NCBI RefSeq assembly: GCF_024266705.1 | Contig: NZ_CP100756.1 | Span: 496,001-560,000, forward strand | Length of the DNA stretch: 64,000 nucleotides | Direction of reading: 5' to 3' | Source: Natrinema gelatinilyticum | GTDB lineage: Archaea; Halobacteriota; Halobacteria; Halobacteriales; Natrialbaceae | Part shown: one piece after another, positions 1-7,411 of the stretch | Numbering within the stretch: the first letter of the stretch is position 1 | Layout: every line of letters begins with the position of its first letter | The notes under the pieces: model-generated | Told to the model about the DNA's origin: nothing | Databases searched by the model: none | Seen by the model: only the letters and a program-made list of their open reading frames with translations | Made by a program: the position numbers and the translations under genes

Positions 1-1
1 G

Positions 2-520
2 GTTCGCGAGAACGAAGAACGGGCGCAGGCCATCGGATACAACGTCTTCTGGTACAAGATGGCCGCGTTCGGCTTCAGCGGGTTTTTCGCCGCGGTCGCC
101 GGTGCGCTGTTCGCCGCCTACGTCGGCACGGCCCCACCCAACGAGACCTTCCACTTCCTCGTGACCGCCGACGCCCTGATCGTCACGATCATCGGCGGTA
201 TCGGCACGCTGGCTGGTCCGTTCTTCGGCACCGTCTCCTACGAGTGGCTCGAGGACATCCTCTCGTCCGAACAGGGCGGGCTCGCTCCCTATCTCCGGGC
301 GACGCTTCCGGACGGGGTCCTGACGACCGATATCGCCGGCGTCACCGTTGCCGACGTGATCAACACTGCCATCGACGGCCGCGCCCCGCTATATCTCGGC
401 ATCGTCTTTGTGCTGTTCGTGCTGTTTGTCCCTAACGGGCTGCTCGGCACGGTCCGTGATCGACTCGGCGACACCGTCGGGTCGGCGGTGGGCGATCGAC
501 TCGAGCGATATCGGCACTGA
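2..520 (+). CDS. livM: Branched-chain amino acid ABC transporter permease, LivM type (5'-truncated)
   Basis: This is the C-terminal part of a membrane permease of the LivM family, which moves branched-chain amino acids or related amides through a HAAT-type ABC transporter. The reading frame is open to the window edge, so the start lies outside. The first visible residues (RENEERAQAIGYN, then FWYK) are the conserved cytoplasmic loop that contacts the ATPase. They are followed by hydrophobic helices (GFFAAVAGALFAAYVG; the LIVTIIGGIGTLAGPFFG segment; LGIVFVLFVLFVPNGLLG). The PNGL ending and short basic tail are usual for the family. The ATPase genes normally found next to it are not visible downstream, so they probably lie upstream. 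The substrate cannot be read from this fragment. Confidence 0.9.
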   Translation, partial: VRENEERAQAIGYNVFWYKMAAFGFSGFFAAVAGALFAAYVGTAPPNETFHFLVTADALIVTIIGGIGTLAGPFFGTVSYEWLEDILSSEQGGLAPYLRATLPDGVLTTDIAGVTVADVINTAIDGRAPLYLGIVFVLFVLFVPNGLLGTVRDRLGDTVGSAVGDRLERYRH

Positions 521-657
521 TCTGAGAGAAGAGCGATTTCGCTCGAGCGGGGGCGCGATCCTCGAGCCGGTGTCACCGCCCAGCACGGTCGGTCTGGTCG
601 GATCCCGTCGGGTGAAAACGACATCCTTAAACAGCAGACGCCCATCGGTCCACGTGC

Positions 658-728
658 GGGACCGTGGGGTAGTGGTATCCTCTGCGGATGGGGTCCGTAG
701 GACCCGAGTTCAATTCTCGGCGGTCCCA
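658..728 (+). tRNA. tRNA-Pro (anticodon GGG)
   Basis: A full cloverleaf folds. The acceptor stem is GGGACCG/CGGTCCC, the anticodon stem is TGCGG/CCGTA with loop ATGGGGT (anticodon GGG, proline), and the T arm is CCGAG-TTCAATT-CTCGG. CCA is not encoded beyond the discriminator A. A TTAAA-containing AT-rich patch about 30 bases upstream could be the TATA box, and a T-run hairpin follows directly. Confidence 0.93.
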
Positions 729-729
729 C

Positions 730-746
730 TTTTTGCGACGCAAAAA
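730..746 (+). terminator. Hairpin with T-run behind tRNA-Pro
   Basis: TTTTTGC-GAC-GCAAAAA starts two bases after the tRNA. A run of five Ts directly behind a tRNA fits archaeal T-rich termination. Confidence 0.6.
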
Positions 747-1199
747 CGGGAGTACGGGCTGCCGCGAAGCGGTCTCTCGATGGCTCCGCTCGAAATTAAT
801 ACGTATTCAACTCATCGCGGCTCGCACCCTCGAGGCGGCCGAAAGCCCGATTCCCGGTTTCGAAACAGGCTCCGGAATCCGTCGGTCCGTCCGGAGGCGC
901 CTGTGTCGTTCGAGAGACCGGTCGGTCAGTGCGTCGTCCGGTCCGGTCGTGACCTGCTCGCGAGATCTCACGGGGCGAATCCACATCCGTCCGTCTCGGG
1001 CACTGGTTCACGGGAGCAATAGCTGGAACCCTCGGTTCGCGTGTTCAGGTCGGTACTCTCTTTCCACGGTCCGACTGTTGTTTAACAAGTGGCCTCGATC
1101 GTTGGCCTGAGAACAACTGTCCTCTTCGTCCGACGTCTGTCAGTCGGACGTCAGTAAAGTATCGTAGGTCTTATTTGGGCCCTCGTTGCCGAGGGAGAC
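747..1199. other. Non-coding stretch between tRNA-Pro and the HalOD1 gene
   Basis: No convincing gene is present. The open frames here are Arg/Ser-rich and lack the acidic composition of haloarchaeal proteins. Near the end lies an imperfect inverted repeat (GTCCGAC...GTCGGAC, about 1129-1150). A TTATTT patch near 1171 could be the TATA box of the next gene. Confidence 0.5.
1180..1195 (+). promoter_or_regulatory. Small stem-loop just before the HalOD1 start
   Basis: CCCTCG-TTGC-CGAGGG forms a perfect 6-bp stem ending four bases before the ATG at 1200. It sits between the presumed TATA patch and the start codon, so it would lie in a short leader or at the transcription start. Its role is unknown. 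Confidence 0.35.
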
Positions 1200-1475
1200 A
1201 TGCCGAAAACAATGCCCACCAGTATGCGGGTTGTCTATGCAGTCGCGGCTCAGGAAAACGTCGATCCGGCCGAACTGCAACCACCGCTTCACGCAGTCGT
1301 CGATGCGGATGCACTCGACGAACTGTTCCCGTTGGGGGGCGCTGACTCGAGCAGTCTCGCCAGGTCCGTCGAATTCACCTACCGTGGTAATCAGGTGTGT
1401 ATCGACGACCGGGGCAACGTCGACGTGTTGGCACAGTCCGCCGAGTCAGGGGTCTCGACGACTCCCGACCAGTAG
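1200..1475 (+). CDS. HalOD1 output-domain protein
   Basis: This is a 91-residue protein with the pattern of the haloarchaeal HalOD1 domain: an N-terminal helix (VVYAVAAQENVDPAELQP), a short acidic middle with DALDELF, then a small strand region (VEFTYRGNQVCIDD and GNVDVL). HalOD1 is predicted to act as an output or dimerisation module in haloarchaeal signalling. Stand-alone copies are common and their function is unknown. ATG at 1200 is chosen because the domain begins almost immediately after it and a TATA-like patch lies about 30 bases upstream. A second, more diverged HalOD1 protein lies at 18225-18539. Confidence 0.85.
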   Translation: MPKTMPTSMRVVYAVAAQENVDPAELQPPLHAVVDADALDELFPLGGADSSSLARSVEFTYRGNQVCIDDRGNVDVLAQSAESGVSTTPDQ

Positions 1476-1581
1476 GGTACCGAACGGATCGTCGCTACGG
1501 CCACCAGACGTCGTTCGATTCCAAACCGGGGGACTCCCCGCGCTCGAGCGGGGGTGACTGCTGGAGGTCGAACGACTCGAA

Positions 1582-2015
1582 TTAGCCACCGACGGCGACG
1601 GCCGATGTCGACGGCGTAAACACGTAGTCGTCGATGTACTCCCAGTCGTCACATCCGTCGCTATCGGCCGTGGTCGGACCGGTGTCGTGGTCCCGGCCTT
1701 CCGACCCGTCCTCGAGACTACCATCCGTGTCATCCTCGAGTGTGTTCGTTGCCGTCCCCGTCGAGGTTGGCCCCGTCCGTGCGCTCATCGCCGCCGGTCC
1801 AGTCTGTATCGGATCTGGTTTGGTCACCACCGTCGAACCCGTCCCCGTCCGTGTCTGCGGCCAGGACGGCGGGCCCGTCGTGGAGTTCGGTCAGTGGGGA
1901 ACGCCGTCAGCATCGGGACCGACGGTCGTCGTCCCACCGACGAGTCCGGTCGTGAGAAGGCCGAGCGCGAAAGCGAATCCGTCCAGCTGCGATAGTTGTA
2001 CTTCGTGAACGTCAC
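1582..2015 (-). pseudogene. Decayed secreted acidic DGDG-repeat protein
   Basis: Three minus-strand frames join into one plausible protein. The first (to the stop at 1891-1893) holds a hydrophobic signal-like segment (FALGLLTTGLVGGTTTVG) and then PDADGVPH. Skipping one base continues as TELHDGPAVLAADTDGDGF, an Asp/Gly calcium-binding style repeat, ending at a stop at 1730-1732. A second shift opens the tail LEDDTDGSLEDGSEGRDHD...DDWEYIDDY ending at 1582. A third shift may separate a GTG start near 2015 from the signal segment. Such DGDG or thrombospondin-type-3-like repeats occur in haloarchaeal exported proteins. The reconstruction is inferred from composition and frame continuity. Sequencing error cannot be excluded. 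Confidence 0.6.
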
Positions 2016-2174
2016 GAATACGAGGGTAAGTGAATTACGGCTGTCGCAAGCGTCCGGTCGAGATGTCGGACGGGGGTCGCCCAAATCGCGACTCCGAGCA
2101 CGACGGCCCGCGTCTCGTTCACTTTCGCTCTGCTGTCCAAACCCTCTTACACGCCGGCCCCGCAGACGTTCGTA

Positions 2175-5100
2175 ATGGACGGGAACGAGCGCCTCGAGTT
2201 GCCGGTTTCCGACGACACCCTCCCCTTCGACGCCGACGCTGTGACGATCGAAGACGATGACGTATTCACTCTCCTCGAACCCGCGGTACAGGAGTGGTGG
2301 CTCGAGGAATTCGGCGAATTCGTGCCCGAGAACGGCGGCTTCTTTACGCCCCCGCAACGCGGTGCGATCCCGAAGATACACGAGGGGACGAACACGCTGA
2401 TCTGTGCGCCGACCGGGTCGGGGAAGACATTGGCCAGCTTCCTCTCGATATTGAATACGCTCTACGAACGCGATCGGGAATCTGTCGATGTCGACGAGTG
2501 CAACTCGTCTGATCGGGAGACGGAGTCACCCGCCGGCCTCGAAAATTCCGTCTACTGTCTCTACGTGTCCCCGCTGAAATCACTCGCAAACGACATTCAT
2601 CGAAACCTCGAGGTGCCGCTAGAGGGAATCGAAGAAATCATCGCACGGCGCGACGGCGACGGTTCAGTGGGCGAGATTCGTCACGCGATCCGCCACGGCG
2701 ACACGGACTCGACCGAGCGCCAGAAGATGCTCGAGGAGACGCCACACATCCTCAACACGACACCCGAAACGCTCGCTATCCTCCTCAACTCGCCCAAATT
2801 CCGCGAGAAACTCCGTACCGTCGAATACGTCATCGTCGACGAGATTCACTCGTTAGCGTCGGGAAAACGGGGAACGCACCTCGCGGTGAGTCTCGAACGA
2901 CTCGAAGCGATGGTCGACGGCGAGATCACCAGAATCGGGTGTTCGGCGACGATCGAACCGCTGTCTCGCGTCGCGGAGTTTCTCGTCGGGTGCGAGACGC
3001 CACGCGTCACAGACGACACAGGTCGCGAGGACAGCGTTACGACCACCGATCCGACCGATCGGAATGACGGGCCGCCAACGGACGACGAGCAAAGCGACCC
3101 GCGGATCGGCGAGAAACGGAGCGACTCGCCAGACTGCGACGAACAAAACGTCCTGCGAGAGAGCGGAGACCGAGGCAACTCGCGGGCGAGCAACGAACCC
3201 GACGCACGGCATCGCGACTACGAGATCGTCGACGCTCGATTCGCACGCGAGTTCGACCTGCAACTCGAGTGTCCGACCGACGATTTGATCGGCACGCCCC
3301 GCGATATCGTCCAAGAACGGTTCTATCGATCTCTCCACGATCACATTCAGGATCACACGAACACACTCGTGTTCACCAACACGCGGTCGGGCGCGGAGCG
3401 AGTGCTCCACACTCTCCGGGAGCGCTTCGACGCATACGACGACGGCAATTCGGGCTGCCACCACGGGAGCCTCTCGAAGGAGGTTCGCCAGGACATCGAA
3501 GGACGGCTGAAATCGGGCGATCTCGACGTCGTCACCTCCTCAACCAGCCTCGAGTTGGGGATCGACATGCCACACGTCGATCTGGTCGTTCAGATCGGGT
3601 CGCCGAAGTCGGTCGCCGCCTTGCTCCAGCGGGTCGGCCGCGCCGGCCACCGCGTCGGCCAGACCGTGACGGGACGCGTCATCGCCCTCGATCGTGACGA
3701 ACTGCTCGAGTGTGCAGTGATGCTCAAAAAGGCCCGAGACGGATTCGTCGATTCGGTATCGATCCCCGAAAACGCCCAGGACGTCGCCGCCCAGCACGTC
3801 TACGGGATGGCGATCGCCGAGATTCGATCCGAGTCCGAACTCAAAGCGATCCTCAGACGCGCGTATCCCTATCGCAACTACACCGAGGAGGAGTACGAGT
3901 CGCTCATGCGGTATCTGACGGCAGAGTACGCCGGGCTCGAGGACCGAAACGTCTACGCGAAAGTCTGGCGCGACGGGAACGACCCACCCGACGGCGAACA
4001 CCACCACGAGACGTACCCGGTCGGCGAGCGATTGATCGGTAAGCGCGGCCGACTCGCGCGGGTCATCTACATGACGAACATCGGGACGATCCCAGACTCG
4101 TTTACCTGCGACGTCAAGACGCGCGCGAGCGATGAGTGGGTCGGTCAACTGGACGAACAGTACCTCGATACCTTAGAGAAGGGTGACGTCTTCGTCCTCG
4201 GGGGCGACCACTTTGAGTATCGGTACCGGCGGGGGTCGAATGTCTACGTCGATCGCACGAGCGCGCGTCCGACCGTTCCATCGTGGTACTCCGAACGACT
4301 CCCGCTCTCGTACGATCTGGGCCGCGAGATCCTCGCCTTTCAGGACGAACTCTTGGAACGTTACGAGGGCGGTGGGCCGCCGCGAGTTCGCGCGTGGCTT
4401 CGGCGATTCTCCCTGGACGACGACAGCGTGCGAGCTATCGCTCGCCTGTTCGATTACCAGTGTCAGTACGCCGGCCCCGAGAGCGTCAGCACGCCCGACC
4501 GACTCGCGATCGAGGTCGTCCGCGATCGAGAGGAGTACGAACGTCACTACTACGTCCACTCGTCGTACGGTCGCAAGGTAAACGACGGGCTCTCTCGACT
4601 GCTTGCGTACCGCTGTGCGCAGGAGGCGACCGCGAACGTCCGCGTCGCGGTCGCGGACAACGGCTTCGTCCTCTCGATGCCGCTGAATCGAAAAGTCGAC
4701 ATCGAGGGAATCGTCGCCGACCTCGAGGCCGACGACGTTCGTGACGACCTCCGTGCGTCTCTCGCCGGCACCGACTTGCTCCAGCGATACTTCCGGATCA
4801 ATGCGACTCGCTCGCTCATGATCCTCAAACGGTACAAGGGCTACGAGAAATCCGCGAGCGAACAGCAGGTCTCGAGCGAGATGCTGCTTGGATTCGCCGA
4901 GAGTCTCGAAAATTTCGCGGTGATCGAGGAAACGTATCGCGAGATCCTCGAGGACAAGCTGAACATCACGGAGATCGAGGACATCGTCGGCGCGATCGAT
5001 GCAGACTCACTCGCGATTTCGCGACGAGTGCTCGACTCGCCGACACCGCGAGCGTTCGGTCTGGCGACACTGTCGGCGAGCGACGTCGTCCTCGCCGAAG

Positions 5101-5198
5101 ACGAGAGCGCCGCCCTGCAGGCATTTCACGACCACGTTCTCGAGGAAATCGGTGACGAATCGCTGGCCGGGCTCACGACGGGTTCGGAGGACAAGTGA
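2175..5198 (+). CDS. Lhr-family superfamily 2 DNA helicase
   Basis: This is a 1007-residue ATP-dependent helicase of the Lhr/Lhr-like group. Visible motifs are I (APTGSGKT, about residues 78-85), Ia (SPLKSLAND), II (DEIH, about 222-225), III (SAT, about 257-259), IV (TLVFTNTRSGAERV), V (TSSTSLELGIDMP) and VI (QRVGRAGHR, about 485-493). The long C-terminal part matches the winged-helix and Lhr-specific domains of the family. Lhr proteins are 3'-5' translocases linked to repair and replication-fork processing. An Asp/Ser/Arg-rich stretch at about residues 278-347, between the two RecA-like lobes, looks like a disordered halophile insertion. ATG at 2175 gives a sensible N terminus. The gene stands alone. 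Confidence 0.92.
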   Translation: MDGNERLELPVSDDTLPFDADAVTIEDDDVFTLLEPAVQEWWLEEFGEFVPENGGFFTPPQRGAIPKIHEGTNTLICAPTGSGKTLASFLSILNTLYERDRESVDVDECNSSDRETESPAGLENSVYCLYVSPLKSLANDIHRNLEVPLEGIEEIIARRDGDGSVGEIRHAIRHGDTDSTERQKMLEETPHILNTTPETLAILLNSPKFREKLRTVEYVIVDEIHSLASGKRGTHLAVSLERLEAMVDGEITRIGCSATIEPLSRVAEFLVGCETPRVTDDTGREDSVTTTDPTDRNDGPPTDDEQSDPRIGEKRSDSPDCDEQNVLRESGDRGNSRASNEPDARHRDYEIVDARFAREFDLQLECPTDDLIGTPRDIVQERFYRSLHDHIQDHTNTLVFTNTRSGAERVLHTLRERFDAYDDGNSGCHHGSLSKEVRQDIEGRLKSGDLDVVTSSTSLELGIDMPHVDLVVQIGSPKSVAALLQRVGRAGHRVGQTVTGRVIALDRDELLECAVMLKKARDGFVDSVSIPENAQDVAAQHVYGMAIAEIRSESELKAILRRAYPYRNYTEEEYESLMRYLTAEYAGLEDRNVYAKVWRDGNDPPDGEHHHETYPVGERLIGKRGRLARVIYMTNIGTIPDSFTCDVKTRASDEWVGQLDEQYLDTLEKGDVFVLGGDHFEYRYRRGSNVYVDRTSARPTVPSWYSERLPLSYDLGREILAFQDELLERYEGGGPPRVRAWLRRFSLDDDSVRAIARLFDYQCQYAGPESVSTPDRLAIEVVRDREEYERHYYVHSSYGRKVNDGLSRLLAYRCAQEATANVRVAVADNGFVLSMPLNRKVDIEGIVADLEADDVRDDLRASLAGTDLLQRYFRINATRSLMILKRYKGYEKSASEQQVSSEMLLGFAESLENFAVIEETYREILEDKLNITEIEDIVGAIDADSLAISRRVLDSPTPRAFGLATLSASDVVLAEDESAALQAFHDHVLEEIGDESLAGLTTGSEDK

Positions 5199-5501
5199 CG
5201 TACGCTTACGACTCAAGGCGTGCGTTTTGTGTCTGCGATACTGTCACAGCGACCTCGTCTCGATGTCAGGCCAAAACGAACGTTCCCGTCGAGACGTCTA
5301 ATTTTCGACGTCCGCTCAAGGCCGATTGTTAACAACGGAAGCCCACTTCCAAAATGGTTTTATGTTGGAAACTGAATGTGCGGTATGCCACCGATGATGG
5401 TGTGTGAAACAGCCACACATAAACGCCGTGACAGTTGGCACAACGAGAGCGACGACACAACTACTCCGGCGTGTCGCGTCCGTCCGGACGGAGGGGACTA
5501 G
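5199..5501. other. Intergenic region upstream of the alpha/beta hydrolase
   Basis: No gene is seen. The region is AT-richer between about 5330 and 5425 and includes TTTTATG and CACATAAAC patches that could be promoter elements for the hydrolase/regulator pair. Confidence 0.5.
5347..5370 (+). promoter_or_regulatory. Inverted repeat, possible operator
   Basis: TTCCAA-N12-TTGGAA is a perfect 6-bp inverted repeat around an AT-rich spacer, about 130 bases upstream of the hydrolase start. The winged-helix regulator two genes downstream is a natural candidate to bind it, but this is only inference. Confidence 0.3.
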
Positions 5502-6356
5502 ATGATCGATCACGACACCTGGAGCGACCGGCAATCGGTGACGACGGTCTCAGTCGACGGACACGATCTCGAGGTCGCTTACCACGAGGACGGGGTCGAC
5601 GGAGGCGAGGGGACGCCGGTCGTGTTCGTCCACGGCGTTCCGACCTGGTCGTTTCTCTGGCGCGACATCGTCGCGGACGTCGCCACGGACCGATGGACCA
5701 TCGCGCCCGATATGCTGGGCTACGGCAACTCCGCGATGAGCGACGACTTCGACCGCTCGATCCGCGCCCAGGAACTGATGCTGGAAGCCCTGCTCGACGA
5801 TCTCGGCGTCGACCGGGTCGCGCTCGTCGGCCACGATATCGGTGGCGGCGTCGCACTGCGCGTCGCCGCGCACAATCCCGACGTCGTCGAGCAACTAGTT
5901 CTTTCGAACGCCGTCTGTTACGACTCCTGGCCCGTCGAATTCGTCTCGAATCTGGGTCTGCCGTCGACCGCGGACATCGAACGCAAGGAACTCGAAAGTC
6001 GTCTCGATTCGGCGTTCGTCGAGGGAGCGTACGGCGAGGCCGATCCCGAGTTCGTCGACGGAATGAAAGCACCGTGGCTGACAGACGAGGGCCACGTGTC
6101 GCTGGTTCGCAACGCCGTCGCGACGAACACGAACCACACGACCGAGATCGATTATGGCGCGATCACCGCCGAAACGTTGCTCCTATGGGGGAAAGACGAC
6201 GTGATGCAGCCATACGCCTACGCTGAACGATTGGCCGACGACATCGACGATACCGAACTCGCGCCGCTGTCGGAGTCCTACCACTGGGTTCCGGAGGACC
6301 GGTCGGACGCGTACGCCGATCGCCTTCGCGAGTTCCTGACCGATGGGAGGTTATAA
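5502..6356 (+). CDS. Alpha/beta hydrolase, haloalkane-dehalogenase-like
   Basis: This is a 284-residue alpha/beta-fold hydrolase. The oxyanion-side motif HGVPTWSF is at about residues 44-51. The nucleophile elbow reads GHDIGGG, placing Asp rather than Ser as nucleophile, as in haloalkane dehalogenases and epoxide hydrolases. The late segment LLLWGKDDV holds the acid region, and SYHWVPED provides the probable catalytic His. An Asp nucleophile points to hydrolysis through a covalent ester intermediate. The substrate cannot be told from sequence. It is followed after 30 bases by a winged-helix regulator, so the two are probably co-transcribed. ATG at 5502 is chosen because homology-like sequence begins shortly after it. 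Confidence 0.88.
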   Translation: MIDHDTWSDRQSVTTVSVDGHDLEVAYHEDGVDGGEGTPVVFVHGVPTWSFLWRDIVADVATDRWTIAPDMLGYGNSAMSDDFDRSIRAQELMLEALLDDLGVDRVALVGHDIGGGVALRVAAHNPDVVEQLVLSNAVCYDSWPVEFVSNLGLPSTADIERKELESRLDSAFVEGAYGEADPEFVDGMKAPWLTDEGHVSLVRNAVATNTNHTTEIDYGAITAETLLLWGKDDVMQPYAYAERLADDIDDTELAPLSESYHWVPEDRSDAYADRLREFLTDGRL

Positions 6357-6386
6357 AATGCAGTGTCACATGAGAGGCACGTTAGT

Positions 6387-6911
6387 ATGAGTAAGGAACC
6401 ACCGAACTGGGAGTTCAAGGATCGCGACATCGCGATCCTCAGCGAACTCTCGAACGATCCACAGTTATCGTCGCGGGAACTCACGCAGGTCCTCGAGTCC
6501 GAGTACGACATCGACGTCTCCCACGTCACCGTCAGCGAGTCGATCCGGCGGATGCGTGACGAGGGTGTCTTCCGCGAAGCGATCATCCCGAACGAGGAGT
6601 ACTACATCTTCGCGCTGTTCGAGTTCAAATTCAATCCCGAGCACTTCGCCGACCACTGGCGAGAGGCGATGGATTACATCCAGGCGGACAAACACACTCT
6701 GTTTTTCTTCCTCTCGGACGGGGAATACCAGTGGAAAACGGTGATGATGTTTCGCGACCGCGAGGAGATCTCGAAGTGGATCCACAACTGCTACAGAGAC
6801 TATGGCAAAGTCATCACGAACATTCGAAATTCGGCGGTTCACAACGTCCTCAAGTTCCAGACCGATCCGCGAATCTTCGAGGAACTCGGCGACGATCCCG
6901 GGACCGAGTGA
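6387..6911 (+). CDS. Winged helix-turn-helix transcriptional regulator
   Basis: This is a 174-residue cytosolic regulator. The N-terminal half (DRDIAILSELSNDPQLSSRE, then LTQVLESEYDIDVSHVTVSE and SIRRMRDEGVFR) is an Lrp/AsnC-like winged helix. The C-terminal half (YYIFALFEFKFNPEHF, FLSDGEYQWKTVMMF, EEISKWIHNCYRDYG) looks like a small effector or dimerisation domain. A GTG at 6363 is in frame, but ATG at 6387 is preferred because the conserved part starts there. Its position behind a hydrolase and before a convergent fatty-acid cluster suggests local control of lipid or organic-acid catabolism. That is inferred from context only. Confidence 0.82.
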   Translation: MSKEPPNWEFKDRDIAILSELSNDPQLSSRELTQVLESEYDIDVSHVTVSESIRRMRDEGVFREAIIPNEEYYIFALFEFKFNPEHFADHWREAMDYIQADKHTLFFFLSDGEYQWKTVMMFRDREEISKWIHNCYRDYGKVITNIRNSAVHNVLKFQTDPRIFEELGDDPGTE

Positions 6912-6954
6912 CCACGCCTGCGTCGAGTGTTCGTTTCGAACGCGTCCGAGGCGG

Positions 6955-7410
6955 CTAGTTGCTTCCCCGTCCGTTACGGAACAGCCGATAGGTGGTTCGC
7001 CCGACGGCGGCCTCACCGTCCACACCTGCGATGGTAACGTCGGTAACTCCAGTCGAACCGCCCGCACGAAGCACTTCGGCCTCGGCCCGCAGTTCGCCGG
7101 TCGCCGGTCTGAGGTACGAGACGTTGAGGTCGGTCGTCGTCAGGAAGGCTTCCGACGGATCGTCGAACGTAGTGCGGAGCGCAAATGCGCTCGAGGTATC
7201 GATCAACGTCGCGACGATACCGCCGTGGACCGGATCGTGTCCGTCGCTGCCGATCGGGTTTTCGAAGTCCTCGTTCTGTGCGAGGACGAGGACCGCCCGT
7301 CCGTCCTCGAGGTGTTCGACCTCGAGATCGAGCCACGACAGATAGCCGTGGCGTGCGACGAACGAATCCCATTCCGGCCACCCGGACGGGTCGTTCGGTC
7401 CCCCGGTCAT
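6955..7410 (-). CDS. PaaI-type hotdog thioesterase
   Basis: This 151-residue protein has the hotdog thioesterase pattern. NPIGSDGHDPVHGGIVATL contains the conserved HGG turn on the central helix, followed by TTTDLNVSYLRPATG and LRAEAEVLRAGGS. Such enzymes hydrolyse acyl-CoA or aryl-CoA thioesters. The start at 7410 lies one base beyond the stop of the upstream dehydrogenase/hydratase gene (stop codon 7412-7414), so the two are almost certainly one operon. A longer in-frame N terminus exists but would overlap the upstream gene and lacks conserved features. A role in releasing CoA from dead-end acyl-CoA intermediates fits the neighbourhood. Confidence 0.85.
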   Translation of the reverse strand: MTGGPNDPSGWPEWDSFVARHGYLSWLDLEVEHLEDGRAVLVLAQNEDFENPIGSDGHDPVHGGIVATLIDTSSAFALRTTFDDPSEAFLTTTDLNVSYLRPATGELRAEAEVLRAGGSTGVTDVTIAGVDGEAAVGRTTYRLFRNGRGSN

Positions 7411-7411
7411 T

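Noticed and set aside
688..1110. Open frames of 140 and 204 residues after tRNA-Pro
   Set aside because: Arg/Ser-rich, they overlap the tRNA and are not acidic like real haloarchaeal proteins.
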